Source: an uncultured Atopobium sp.
Lineage (GTDB): Bacteria; Actinomycetota; Coriobacteriia; Coriobacteriales; Atopobiaceae
DNA length: 23,840 nucleotides
Assembly: GCA_947252455.1 (NCBI GenBank)
Contig: CAMXVQ010000015.1
Coordinates: forward strand, 1-23,840
Direction: 5' to 3'
Each line of letters opens with the position of its first letter. Position 1 is the first letter of the stretch. Shown piece after piece: positions 1 through 7,788 of this stretch. The notes beneath the pieces were generated by a model. That model worked only from the letters and a program-made list of their open reading frames with translations. It had not been told where the DNA came from and did no database searches. A program made the translations under genes and the position numbers.

Positions 1-586
1 CAGCGTCGATAAGGGCGTGGAACGAAAGCGGTACCGCACATACAGGCGTTCCCTGGCACCACACGCGCGCAGCTGCTCCCACAAGCGCAATAAGTGTTAC
101 ATCTCCCACAACGCAGATATAATCATCAGAAGTTAAGCCCATATCTAAAAACGACGTGCAAAGCGTTTCAACCAACGACAAAGAAGACTCATCTGCGTCT
201 TGAAGGTGCACACACGTAACTCTAAAGCCTTGCGAGGTAAGGTTGCGTTGTATCTCTTCAAACACTTCATCAGAGGCGCAAGAATCACGAACAAGCGCAA
301 GTTTATATGGCACACCAACTGCAGTACGTAAAATTGCACCAAGTTGCTCTATTGCATGCTGACCATAGCGTACGTCACAAGAACCATCTTTAAGAGCGAT
401 CCATTGACGAATAAGCGGCTGGGGTTGCTCGCTGGTGTCGTTGGGTGTTGAAGTTTCCCCTTGCGTTTGCGTTGCTGTTTGCGTTGCTGTTTGCGTTACT
501 GTTTCTGGTGATGTTTGAGGTTCTGCTTGGGGTGCTGCTTGCTTTACTGCTTGGGGCGTTGTTTCTGATGTTGTTTGTGTTGCCAT
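1..586 (-). CDS. aroB: 3-dehydroquinate synthase-like protein, C-terminus outside the window
   Basis: AroB converts DAHP to 3-dehydroquinate in the shikimate pathway using NAD and a metal. The 195 visible codons begin at ATG 586, with AAAGGA placed inside the end of the upstream gene. Residues 1-55 are a Thr/Gln/Pro/Glu-rich extension with repeated TATQ units. From about residue 60 the order of blocks matches AroB: a Rossmann-like strand (YKLALVRDSC), a DADESSLSL segment where the family has GE-K-KS, then CVVGD at the place of GGGVVGD, and PVCAVPLSFHALIDA at the place of the PTTLLAQVD block. The GGG of the NAD loop and the TT of the later motif are absent, so the protein may be a diverged paralogue or inactive. 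It is the last visible gene of the alaS-ruvX-mltG-yqeG run, a normal actinobacterial place for aroB. The family call rests on alignment by eye. Confidence 0.6.
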   Translation of the reverse strand, partial: MATQTTSETTPQAVKQAAPQAEPQTSPETVTQTATQTATQTQGETSTPNDTSEQPQPLIRQWIALKDGSCDVRYGQHAIEQLGAILRTAVGVPYKLALVRDSCASDEVFEEIQRNLTSQGFRVTCVHLQDADESSLSLVETLCTSFLDMGLTSDDYICVVGDVTLIALVGAAARVWCQGTPVCAVPLSFHALIDA

Positions 587-590
587 AACT

Positions 591-1091
591 TTATCCTTTG
601 AAGTTCTTATTTCTTACGATAAAAAATTCAAGTACGCGTAAAAAATAGGTATACCATAAATCTCGTTTGGACTGAGGTCTAACTAAAATAGTTTGAGTTT
701 GAGCTAATTTACCAGCAACGATATCAGTAAAAATCTGATCGCCAATCATAAGCGCATGCTGTGGCTTTATATCAAGCTTACGCAAAAGCGCTGTAAGCAC
801 ACGCGGCGAGGGTTTCATCGCATGTGAGAGTGACTCACACCCAAGTTCACGCGCCGATTTTTGCACCTGACGAACATGTACATTATTAGAAACAACATAG
901 ATAGGAATATGTAGCTCGTGCTGTACATGATTAAACCACGCTAAAATTTCGGGGGGAACCCGTTTTGTGGTTCGAGGAACGCACGTGTTATCTCGATCTA
1001 TTAATATACAGCGAACATCATGCTCAAGCAGATACTCAAAGGGAATACAATCAACGCGTTTATAATAATCATCGGGAGTAAACAGGCTCAC
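591..1091 (-). CDS. yqeG: YqeG-family HAD-type phosphatase
   Basis: A 166-residue protein of the HAD superfamily, YqeG subfamily (class IIIA), a cytoplasmic phosphatase family whose substrate is not settled. Seen: motif I as DRDNT at 32-36 (nucleophile D32, acid/base D34), motif II as VSNN at 67-70, a conserved Lys-Pro at 93-94, and the acidic motif IV as MIGDQIFTDI at 115-124. The length is typical of YqeG. The start is GTG at 1091, which directly abuts the mltG stop codon. AAGGAG lies about 5 bases upstream of that GTG, inside the end of mltG. The stop lies 4 bases before the aroB-like start, so translation is probably coupled across all three genes. The C-terminus is basic (RNKNFKG). Confidence 0.88.
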   Translation of the reverse strand: MSLFTPDDYYKRVDCIPFEYLLEHDVRCILIDRDNTCVPRTTKRVPPEILAWFNHVQHELHIPIYVVSNNVHVRQVQKSARELGCESLSHAMKPSPRVLTALLRKLDIKPQHALMIGDQIFTDIVAGKLAQTQTILVRPQSKRDLWYTYFLRVLEFFIVRNKNFKG

Positions 1092-2372
1092 TTACTTCTC
1101 CTTTGCCTCTTTTATTGCCTGCAAATGTTCATCATAGGTCTTTGAGAACTTATGTTCGTCTTTGGTAATCCAAAAATAATAATTATCCGTTGTTGCAGGC
1201 AGCATCGCCGCAGAAAGAGATGCAATTCCAGGAGAACATATTGGAGTGGGCGGAAATCCCTTTTTGTTCTGCGTGTTATATGGACTATCCGACTTTAAAT
1301 CTTGAGGCGTTACCTTGCCTTTTGTTACATATCCCATAGTTGCATCCGATTGCAGCGGCATATCAGCTTTGAGACGATTAAACATAACCGAGGCAATAAG
1401 CGGCCTATCCTCATCTATCAGCGCTTCTTTTTCGATAATTGACGCAAGCTTAATAAAATCATAGCGGCTCATAGTAATACCGTACTGCTGTTTAATATTT
1501 TGCTGAGCGCCCTCAAAGTCAAGATTTGCGGTTTCGGTTTTATATTGGGTAAGCATCAGTTTAATAATGGCATCACTTGTAGGCGTAGTCGAGGAGAAAT
1601 CATAGGTTTTAGGCCACAAAAATCCTTCGAGCGAATCATTTTGCGCATCCTTTAAAAATGGAAATTCGTCCACGTAGTTAGAGGCTTTTGCTTGCGCGAG
1701 AAAATCGTCACGCGAAATACCAAACTGCTGACTTACTAAATCGGCCAGTTTGTCTACCGTAAATCCTTCGGGAACAACCAAGGCATTTTCCGAAGAATTT
1801 GGACCTTGAATAAGCCGATCTATAAGCTGCTGATAATCACTTCCTGCTACCAGTTCGTATGTTCCACTTTTGATTTTTGAAGCAACGTCTTGTTTTTGAA
1901 TTGCCGACAAAAACGCTTTACCGTCTGAAATTACGCGCTCTTGCACCAAAAGTTGCGCAATGCGAGCAGCATTGGCGCCTGAAGGAATAGTAACCTTTAT
2001 GTGTTCACCTGCGGTTATGCTTGCGGTCTGCGCATTATCTTGTGAGCGAGAATTAAGGTAAGCCATAACCGTAGCAATTACAATAAGAAGCGCAACCACA
2101 GCAAGAGCTACCATTACGTAGGGCTTAACACGTCTATTTTCAGACCTTTTTGCAGATAATCCACGAGATGAATGCGTGGCTTTGAGCTTGGTATGATTGC
2201 GCACACGCTTTACATGTGGAGTAAATCCAGTTGCAGATACGCTCGCTGTTTTGTGCGCCCCACCTTGTGAATTATGCTTTTGAGCGCTCGGAGTTGTATT
2301 GTCTTCTGCAGAAGAAGGATGTACATGTTTTGCAAAATGTTTTGAAGAAGATCCAAAAGAATCTAGTGGCAT
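1092..2372 (-). CDS. mltG: endolytic murein transglycosylase MltG
   Basis: MltG cuts nascent peptidoglycan strands inside the membrane-proximal layer and sets glycan length. From the chosen ATG at 2372 the protein has 426 residues. There is an unusually long hydrophilic cytoplasmic N-terminus of about 85 residues rich in Ser, Lys and His, one membrane helix at about 85-106 (VMVALAVVALLIVIATVMAY), a LysM-like segment, then the YceG fold. Catalytic-region signatures are LEGFLWPKTYDF near 249, ASIIEKEA near 310 (the first Glu corresponds to the known catalytic residue), and the YNTQ...GFPPTPICSPG block. Start choice: ATG 2372 follows a purine-rich GGCGGGGA and overlaps ruvX by 10 bases. An in-frame ATG at 2399 would overlap by 37 bases and has no good ribosome site, so it is less likely. 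Confidence 0.93.
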   Translation of the reverse strand: MPLDSFGSSSKHFAKHVHPSSAEDNTTPSAQKHNSQGGAHKTASVSATGFTPHVKRVRNHTKLKATHSSRGLSAKRSENRRVKPYVMVALAVVALLIVIATVMAYLNSRSQDNAQTASITAGEHIKVTIPSGANAARIAQLLVQERVISDGKAFLSAIQKQDVASKIKSGTYELVAGSDYQQLIDRLIQGPNSSENALVVPEGFTVDKLADLVSQQFGISRDDFLAQAKASNYVDEFPFLKDAQNDSLEGFLWPKTYDFSSTTPTSDAIIKLMLTQYKTETANLDFEGAQQNIKQQYGITMSRYDFIKLASIIEKEALIDEDRPLIASVMFNRLKADMPLQSDATMGYVTKGKVTPQDLKSDSPYNTQNKKGFPPTPICSPGIASLSAAMLPATTDNYYFWITKDEHKFSKTYDEHLQAIKEAKEK

Positions 2373-2788
2373 GAGCGTCCCCGCCTCTCGTCCAGCCATG
2401 CTTGTAAAAAAAGAGAGGCGGCAATCATATCAATATGCCCCCTCATTTGTTTTTCGCTATAACCTTGTTCGCGCAAAATACGCTTTGCCTGTGCAGAAGA
2501 CAGACGTTCATCAACAAACGTTACGTCCAAATTACACGCACGCGCAATTGTTTGTGCCTGTTCCATAAGTTTTTGAGCCTGCGCACCTACATCTCCTGCA
2601 AGCGTTCGAGGAAGACCACAGACCAAAAGATCGGGTTCATAGTCTTCCAACACACGACGAAACGTGCGCGCGTGCGTATACACCTCTTGAAAGGGCAAAA
2701 CCTTCACCGGCATAGCAAGCGTTTCCGAGGTATCGCTTACTGCAATGCCTACACGAACCTCTCCGATATCAAGCGCTAAAACTCTCAT
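2363..2788 (-). CDS. ruvX: RuvX/YqgF-type putative Holliday junction resolvase
   Basis: A 141-residue RNase H-fold nuclease. In other bacteria this family is tied to 16S rRNA 5' processing and to Holliday junction resolution. The full set of family motifs is visible: ALDIGEVRVGIAVSD at 5-19 (first acidic residue D7), GLPRTLAGDVG at 58-68, FVDERLSS at 91-98 (acidic D93 and E94), and the C-terminal HIDMIAASLFLQAWL with D120. Length is standard. It lies 5 bases after the alaS stop and its last 10 bases overlap mltG, which fits one polycistronic message. The alaS-ruvX-mltG order is common in Actinobacteria. Confidence 0.95.
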   Translation of the reverse strand: MRVLALDIGEVRVGIAVSDTSETLAMPVKVLPFQEVYTHARTFRRVLEDYEPDLLVCGLPRTLAGDVGAQAQKLMEQAQTIARACNLDVTFVDERLSSAQAKRILREQGYSEKQMRGHIDMIAASLFLQAWLDERRGRSCH

Positions 2789-2793
2789 AGAAA

Positions 2794-5442
2794 TTACTTG
2801 GTTGTAAGTAGTTGCTTTGCCAAAGCAAGCGCGTCGTTAATACCTTCAACGCGGTTTCCTCCAGCTTGAGCCATTACAGGACGACCGCCACCGCGTCCAT
2901 CTACACAAGGCGCAATGTTTTTGATAAGGGCTCCAGCGTTAAATCCAGCGTCTACAGCCGCTTGTGTTGCTGCTGCTAAAAGCTGTACTTTATCTGCAGT
3001 TGCAGAAAGAAGGACACACGCGCTTTTTTCGCCTAAGCGCTGATGAATACCATCCCACACACTTCGTAAGTCTTTTCCACTGACCCCTTCAAGGTGAGCA
3101 AGAACAACCTTATAATCACCTAAGTCAAGCGCGTTTTCAAGCGCCGAAGAAACCTTTTGCGAAGACGAACCCGTAAGTGCTTCCTTAACTTTTTTCTCTA
3201 AAGCATTCTTTTCGTCTTTAAGTGCTTCCACACGACTTACAACATCTTGTGGACGACATTTAAGCAGGCAAGCAATTTGCGAAAGCTCATCTTCACGCGT
3301 TTTCATGTAGTCAATATAACCAAGAGAGGTAAGTGCCTCAAGACGACGAACATTAGAGCCTACTGAAGTTTCGGAGATGATCTTAAAGCAGCCAATATCA
3401 GCCGTATTACGTGCATGAGTACCACCACAAAGCTCGCGAGAATATGGATGATCAGACGTACCCGTAGAAACCACACGAACATCATCGCCATACATATCTT
3501 CAAACAGCTGAATGGCACCCGAATTTTTTGCCTCCTCGCGCGACATAATGCGAGTTACCATAGGCTCAGCCGCAAATATCTCGTCATTTACCAGCTGCTC
3601 TACCTGAGCAATTTGTGCAGGCGTGAGTGCTTCAAAATGCGTGAAGTCAAAACGAAGACGATCAGGAGCAACCAATGAGCCCGCTTGGCTTACGTGGTCA
3701 CCCAATACTTTAATAAGTGCTGCATCCAAAAGGTGAGTTGCGGTATGATTGCGGCGAATACATTCGCGACGATGCACGTCAATAGCGCAATTAAGCGTGT
3801 CTCCCACTGCAAGCGTACCTTGTTCAAGCACGCACTCATGCGAGAGAAGCTCGCCTTCGCGGTGAAGCGTATTTTCAACACGAAGCTTAACACTCTCATT
3901 AGAAAGATACCCAGTATCTCCTACCTGGCCTCCACGTTCACCATAAAACGGCGTGGCGTTCAACACAACTTCTACGCGTGTGTTTGCCTGAACCTTATCT
4001 ACAGATGCACCATCAACTACGAGTGCAACTACATGAGCTCCGTCAAGTGTATTATGGTCATATCCAACAAAGGTAGTCATTTCGTGTGAATCAGAAAGCT
4101 TTGCCCACACACTGTTAGATGTTCCCCATGCATCACGCGTTGCCTGAGCACGCGCGCGGCTGCGTTGATCTTCCATCAGCTTTTCAAACGTATCCATATC
4201 AACATCGTGGCCGAGACCAAGTGCAATTTCACGCGTTAAGTCGATAGGAAAACCGTAGGTATCATGAAGCTTAAATGCAACTTCACCCGGTAATACACTT
4301 CCTGCGTCCAAATGCGCGAGTTCATCTTTAAGCGCTTGCTCACCAGCATCAAGTGTTGCAGTAAAGCGCTGCTCTTCGGCAGAAATAATACCTTCGATGA
4401 GGGCTTTATTTTGCAGAAGTTGAGGATATACTTGCGCCATAAGACGCATAACTTCGGCGGAATACTTAGTAAGGAACGAGCCTTGAATTCCCATAAGGCG
4501 TCCATGATAAATTGCGCGGCGTAGCAAACGACGAAGCACGTAGCCCCTGCCTTCGTTACCAGGCAAAATACCGTCACCAATCATAAAGGTTACCGCACGA
4601 GCATGATCGGCTAAAATACGCAGCGATGTATCAACGCGTTCAGAGCTGTGATACGTTTTATGAGAGAGCTCTTCGCCAACGCCTATAAGGCTGCGCAATA
4701 CATCTCCCTCGTAATTTGAGCCTTCGTGCTGCATAATGGCTGCCATACGCTCAAGACCCATACCCGTATCAATATTGCGGTGTGGAAGCTCGGGCATAGA
4801 ACCGTCTTCTTGGCGATCAAACTGTGTAAAGACCAAATTCCAAAATTCAAGGTAACGATCACCATCGTCACCAGGCTTTTCGCCTTCAAAGCTTGGACCT
4901 TGATCAAAATAAATCTCTGAACACGGGCCACATGGTCCTGTAGGGCCTGCTGCCCAGAAGTTGTCCTCTTCGCCCAAGCGCGAAATGTGATCAAGTGCAA
5001 CGCCTTGTTGTTGCCACAGCTCGCTTGCTTCATCGTCATCGGTAAATACGGTTACATATAAACGATCTTGCGGCAATCCTAAATGAGCAGGCGAGGTAAT
5101 AAACTCCCATGCCCAAGCTATTGCCTGCGCTTTGGTATATCCACCAAACGAAAAGTTACCAAGCATTTCAAAAAATGAAAGATGGCGCGCGTCTCCAATA
5201 TTTTCGATATCGTTGGTACGAAGACATTTTTGGCACGATGTAGCACCAATTTCACGCATGGTCTTAGTGCCTTGGTAGTATTCCTTAAACTGATTCATAC
5301 CGGCGTTTGCCAATAAAAGCGAAGGATCTTCGGGGATAAGAGAAGACGATTCATAACGCTTACAACCTTTTGACTCAAAAAATGACAAAAAGTCTTCGCG
5401 GATTTCTGCTGTTGTCATTGTTTTATATTCGCCGGTTGCCAT
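2794..5442 (-). CDS. alaS: alanyl-tRNA synthetase
   Basis: Charges tRNA-Ala with alanine and hydrolyses mischarged Ser/Gly-tRNA. The protein has 882 residues, the usual full length. Seen in order: class II core from about residue 9 (IREDFLSFFESKGC, NAGMNQFKEYY, RTNDIENIGDARHLSFFEMLGNFSFG), the tRNA-binding region around 295-310 (EGRGYVLRRLLRRA), the editing domain with HTATH at 566-570 and CGGTH at 672-676 supplying the zinc-binding His and Cys residues, and the C-Ala domain ending with the GRGGGRPVMAQAGG glycine-rich block. The ATG at 5442 is preceded by AAGGAG with a 4-base spacer, a strong site. It heads the operon that runs down to the aroB-like gene. A leader of about 200 bases holds overlapping hairpins; no T-box signature was found in it. 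Confidence 0.98.
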   Translation of the reverse strand: MATGEYKTMTTAEIREDFLSFFESKGCKRYESSSLIPEDPSLLLANAGMNQFKEYYQGTKTMREIGATSCQKCLRTNDIENIGDARHLSFFEMLGNFSFGGYTKAQAIAWAWEFITSPAHLGLPQDRLYVTVFTDDDEASELWQQQGVALDHISRLGEEDNFWAAGPTGPCGPCSEIYFDQGPSFEGEKPGDDGDRYLEFWNLVFTQFDRQEDGSMPELPHRNIDTGMGLERMAAIMQHEGSNYEGDVLRSLIGVGEELSHKTYHSSERVDTSLRILADHARAVTFMIGDGILPGNEGRGYVLRRLLRRAIYHGRLMGIQGSFLTKYSAEVMRLMAQVYPQLLQNKALIEGIISAEEQRFTATLDAGEQALKDELAHLDAGSVLPGEVAFKLHDTYGFPIDLTREIALGLGHDVDMDTFEKLMEDQRSRARAQATRDAWGTSNSVWAKLSDSHEMTTFVGYDHNTLDGAHVVALVVDGASVDKVQANTRVEVVLNATPFYGERGGQVGDTGYLSNESVKLRVENTLHREGELLSHECVLEQGTLAVGDTLNCAIDVHRRECIRRNHTATHLLDAALIKVLGDHVSQAGSLVAPDRLRFDFTHFEALTPAQIAQVEQLVNDEIFAAEPMVTRIMSREEAKNSGAIQLFEDMYGDDVRVVSTGTSDHPYSRELCGGTHARNTADIGCFKIISETSVGSNVRRLEALTSLGYIDYMKTREDELSQIACLLKCRPQDVVSRVEALKDEKNALEKKVKEALTGSSSQKVSSALENALDLGDYKVVLAHLEGVSGKDLRSVWDGIHQRLGEKSACVLLSATADKVQLLAAATQAAVDAGFNAGALIKNIAPCVDGRGGGRPVMAQAGGNRVEGINDALALAKQLLTTK

Positions 5443-5446
5443 AATT

Positions 5447-5491
5447 CTCCTTGGTTACTAGTAACGTTTGCCATAAACGTACCGAGGTACG
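5447..5491 (-). promoter_or_regulatory. alaS leader: three overlapping inverted repeats before the ribosome site
   Basis: In the order of the alaS transcript: CGTAC-N4-GTACG (5491-5478, a 5-bp stem with a 4-base loop), then ACGTTT-N5-AAACGT (5480-5464, a 6-bp stem), then the perfect palindrome TTACTAGTAA (5464-5455), followed directly by AAGGAG at 5452-5447. The first two stems share bases 5478-5480, so both cannot form completely at once. This may be a translation-control leader or a protein-binding site; no known riboswitch class is recognised. Confidence 0.35.
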
Positions 5492-5609
5492 AGTTTTTAT
5501 TACTTGCGATAAATATACACTCTATGTATGATACGTTGATATTGCATTTAAGGCAGGCTCTTTTTAAAACATCTACCGTTTTAGCAAACTTCTTATACAA
5601 AATAAAATA

Positions 5610-5638
5610 TTCATATGTTATATGAGATCTTGCATCAA
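5610..5638 (-). promoter_or_regulatory. candidate alaS promoter
   Basis: On the minus strand TTGATG (5638-5633) and TATGAA (5615-5610) are separated by 17 bases. Each matches the vegetative consensus at about 4 of 6 positions, so this is a weak call. It would give a leader of about 160 bases that includes the stacked inverted repeats in front of alaS. Confidence 0.3.
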
Positions 5639-5661
5639 AAGCGTAAGCGCACGCCAAACAC

Positions 5662-6522
5662 TTAACTGCTCTGCGAATTTGTATGCTCCATCGCATGATT
5701 TGGATCAAGCTTTTCTTGAAACTTTTGCAGCGTTTTACGCAAGAGACGCGATACTTGAACTTGAGAAATCTGCAACTTTTGCGCAATCTCAACCTGCGTA
5801 AAGCCTTCCAAAAAGCGCATACGTATAATCTGTTGTTCACGTTCTGAAAAGTCTTTAATTGCCTGCTCCAAAACAATACGATCATCAGATGATTCAAGGT
5901 CTTCATCAACCAAAGCATATTTATCAATAACGGTACTCGACTGCGTGCCATCATCATCGTCACCTTGAGGGACGTCCAAAGAAACCGAAGTGTATGCATG
6001 AGCCGATTCCATAGCTTCAAGAACTTCATCAACACTTACACCCAAGGCTTGTGCGATCTCATCGACTGAAGGGCTACGCTGGAGTTTTTCGGTAAGTTTA
6101 TCGCTTACCTGGGTAACTTTTGCCGAAAGCTCTTGCAGACGACGCGGCACACGCACTGACCACCCCTTATCACGAAAATGACGCTTGATCTCCCCCATGA
6201 TAGTTGGTGTTGCAAAGGTGGTAAATTCCAAACCGCGACTTATATCAAATCTATCTATAGCTTTAATAAGACCAATCGTAGCAACTTGGACTAAATCGTC
6301 CAATGATTCTCCGCGATTCTTAAACTTTGAAGCCAAAAAACGCGCCAGATTCAGATGTGCTAAAACAAGCTGTTCGCGCGCTTGTTCGTCGCCTGTTTCT
6401 TTGTATCGCTTAAAAAGTTCTTTTGTTTTTTGCTTGTCTCGTATGCTGCGCTTAGATTTTTTTAAAGGAAGTTGCGTGCGCAGACGTGAGGAAGCTCGCG
6501 GTGATTGCTCATTATTCGACAT
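5662..6522 (-). CDS. SigB/SigF-family RNA polymerase sigma factor
   Basis: An alternative sigma factor of group 3 (SigB/SigF/SigG type), 286 residues from ATG 6522. Seen: region 2 with NLARFLASKF, the core-binding LDDLVQVATIGLIKAIDRFD, and the -10-recognition segment FTTFATPTIMGEIKRHFRDK followed by WSVRVPRRLQEL; a region 3 helix set with SVDEIAQALGVSVDEVLEA; and region 4 with FSEREQQIIRMRFLEGFTQ and the helix-turn-helix EIAQKLQISQVQVSRLLR. An Asp/Glu-rich insert lies between regions 3 and 4. The start codon overlaps the end of the RsbW-like gene by 11 bases, the classic anti-sigma/sigma arrangement. A longer frame to 6582 exists, but it would run deep into the upstream gene. Which stress or cell state it answers to cannot be read from the sequence. 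Confidence 0.93.
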   Translation of the reverse strand: MSNNEQSPRASSRLRTQLPLKKSKRSIRDKQKTKELFKRYKETGDEQAREQLVLAHLNLARFLASKFKNRGESLDDLVQVATIGLIKAIDRFDISRGLEFTTFATPTIMGEIKRHFRDKGWSVRVPRRLQELSAKVTQVSDKLTEKLQRSPSVDEIAQALGVSVDEVLEAMESAHAYTSVSLDVPQGDDDDGTQSSTVIDKYALVDEDLESSDDRIVLEQAIKDFSEREQQIIRMRFLEGFTQVEIAQKLQISQVQVSRLLRKTLQKFQEKLDPNHAMEHTNSQSS

Positions 6523-6889
6523 GGACACCACCAAATGACTTTTCCAAATGTAGCGTATGTTCATCGGTTTCGTAGCACGCATCGCACACTGCGTTAAGCA
6601 TTAAATTCACCAGTTCGAAGTCTTGCTGTGACGTATCTTCCTTAAAATCACAAGTTCCAAGACAAAAATCCATCGACATGCAATGGGTTTCAAGCGTAAA
6701 TGTAATGTCACAGGTTTGCGGACGTGTGGCGCACGTATATACAAAACCTTCTTCGGCTGCCATACGAACATCTTCTACATCGTCTACGCTCATATGACAA
6801 ACAACTGCTAAATTAGCTGCCATCATGCGTACGCTGCGCGCAAACTCTGGCAAGGCGGGTACGGTTACGTTAACTTGTGTTGTGGGCAT
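6512..6889 (-). CDS. degenerate, cysteine-rich RsbW-like anti-sigma factor
   Basis: A 125-residue protein just ahead of, and overlapping, the sigma factor gene, where RsbW/SpoIIAB anti-sigma kinases normally sit. The outline matches the HATPase_c_2 fold: an N-terminal strand (VNVTVPALPEFARSV), then VEDVRMAAEEGFVYTCAT at the place of the N box. The Mg-binding Asn expected after the Glu is missing, and no DxGxG or GLGL boxes are present at the expected places (MDFCLGTCDF, DFELVNLMLNAV). ATP binding and kinase activity are therefore doubtful. It has eight cysteines (31, 53, 60, 70, 76, 80, 102, 105), a high count for a cytoplasmic protein of this size. ATG 6889 follows AAGGGGAA. The anti-sigma role is inferred from position and faint fold similarity. 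No RsbV-type antagonist lies nearby. Confidence 0.7.
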   Translation of the reverse strand: MPTTQVNVTVPALPEFARSVRMMAANLAVVCHMSVDDVEDVRMAAEEGFVYTCATRPQTCDITFTLETHCMSMDFCLGTCDFKEDTSQQDFELVNLMLNAVCDACYETDEHTLHLEKSFGGVHVE

Positions 6890-6925
6890 GAAAAGTTCCC
6901 CTTACTTTCTTTTTTCATACAACAA

Positions 6926-6955
6926 CTTATATTCGTTGTAGACGTATAGTTTCAA
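6926..6955 (-). promoter_or_regulatory. promoter of the anti-sigma/sigma pair
   Basis: On the minus strand TTGAAA (6955-6950) and TATAAG (6931-6926) are 18 bases apart, each 5 of 6 to the housekeeping consensus. The expected start point near 6919 leaves about 30 bases of leader before the anti-sigma ATG at 6889. No SigB-type GTTTAA/GGGTAT pair was found here, so autoregulation is not evident. Confidence 0.6.
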
Positions 6956-6991
6956 AACCTTACTTAATTGAACGCTGCTCGTTGAGCAACT

Positions 6992-7720
6992 TTAAGACTG
7001 CGATGCTTGTGAATTGGCAAGTTCATCTATATCATCAAGTGCAACTGCTTCAGAATCACCTAAGGTAGCCTGCGTTTGTGCAGCTGACGTGCTCGTAGAA
7101 TCAGACACCGTGTTGGTAGTAGATGATGCGCCGTTGTCGTGTGAGGCTTGTTCATCGGCTTTTGAAACCGCAGCGTAAGAAATATACGACGTTGTTGCAT
7201 GCGACGAAGATGCCGACTCTTGGTGAGTCAACAGCGGATGATCTGGCGTTTCGTCGTCAGATGCCGAAGTAAGACCTTTTTCGATTGCGCTTTTTGCAGA
7301 TGTATAGCCCTGCAAAAAATTGCTTGCAACCGAAGACGTTGCTTTTGCAATGCCTGATATCGCAGTTTTTGCAGCTTGATCAAGCGTGGTTGAAACACCT
7401 GCAGCCTGCGCAGAGATTTTTGAAACATCACTGAGAATATCCTCTGTTGCTTCAAGCTGGCGATTAATAGTATCGAGCGTTTGGCTTGATTTAAGTGCAA
7501 GTGGCTCAAGCTGGACAATCGTTGGATGCAAATCGTCAAGTGCAGCGTCAAGCTTTTGAACAACAGGCTGTACCTGCTCGCACGTTTCGCACGTAGTATC
7601 AACAAGGCGCCCTATATCACTTCTAATACGGCGAAGGGTTAAAATTGCCTCGATAAACGCAAGTATCAAAACAAGCACACATACGCATATCGCCACTATA
7701 ATTAGTATATTTGTATCCAT
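6992..7720 (-). CDS. DUF948-like membrane-anchored protein
   Basis: A 242-residue protein from ATG 7720. One membrane helix lies at about 4-27 (ILIIVAICVCVLVLILAFIE). A long helical, probably coiled-coil stretch follows at about 28-115 with regularly spaced hydrophobic residues (DIGRLVDTTCETCEQVQPVV, TLDTINRQLEATEDILSDVS). The tail of about 90 residues is low in complexity, rich in Ser, Thr, Ala and Asp, and probably disordered. The layout matches the DUF948 family (B. subtilis YtxG type), whose function is not firmly known. A TTG at 7735 would add five residues but has no ribosome site; ATG 7720 has a weak GGA. It lies between rarA and the anti-sigma/sigma pair. YtxG belongs to the general stress regulon in B. 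subtilis, so the neighbourhood may be meaningful. Confidence 0.7.
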   Translation of the reverse strand: MDTNILIIVAICVCVLVLILAFIEAILTLRRIRSDIGRLVDTTCETCEQVQPVVQKLDAALDDLHPTIVQLEPLALKSSQTLDTINRQLEATEDILSDVSKISAQAAGVSTTLDQAAKTAISGIAKATSSVASNFLQGYTSAKSAIEKGLTSASDDETPDHPLLTHQESASSSHATTSYISYAAVSKADEQASHDNGASSTTNTVSDSTSTSAAQTQATLGDSEAVALDDIDELANSQASQS

Positions 7721-7788
7721 AGTGCATCCGTTCAATCAAAGGTACAGCCACATCAAATTTGGCATGTTTACTATGTTTATTGTACCAA

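Noticed and set aside
468..500. CRISPR-like or mobile repeat in the aroB-like gene
   Set aside because: The short tandem TTTGCGTTGCTG units encode a TATQ amino-acid repeat in frame and have no spacers.
3415..4089. Plus-strand frames opposite alaS
   Set aside because: Antisense to a clearly real gene; composition and lack of motifs mark them as shadows.
4236..5039. Long frames in other phases within alaS
   Set aside because: They lie wholly inside a full-length, well-conserved alaS and lack ribosome sites and recognisable motifs.
5443..5661. T-box riboswitch in the alaS leader
   Set aside because: Neither the conserved T-box core nor an antiterminator followed by a terminator is visible on the minus strand; only short overlapping hairpins were found.
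5415..6035. 206-codon minus-strand frame bridging the sigma factor and alaS
   Set aside because: It overlaps the sigma factor in another phase, has no ribosome site and its composition is unlike its neighbours.
6957..6991. Terminator after the DUF948 gene
   Set aside because: A 5-bp stem TGCTC/GAGCA with a three-base loop and no following T-run is too weak to call.
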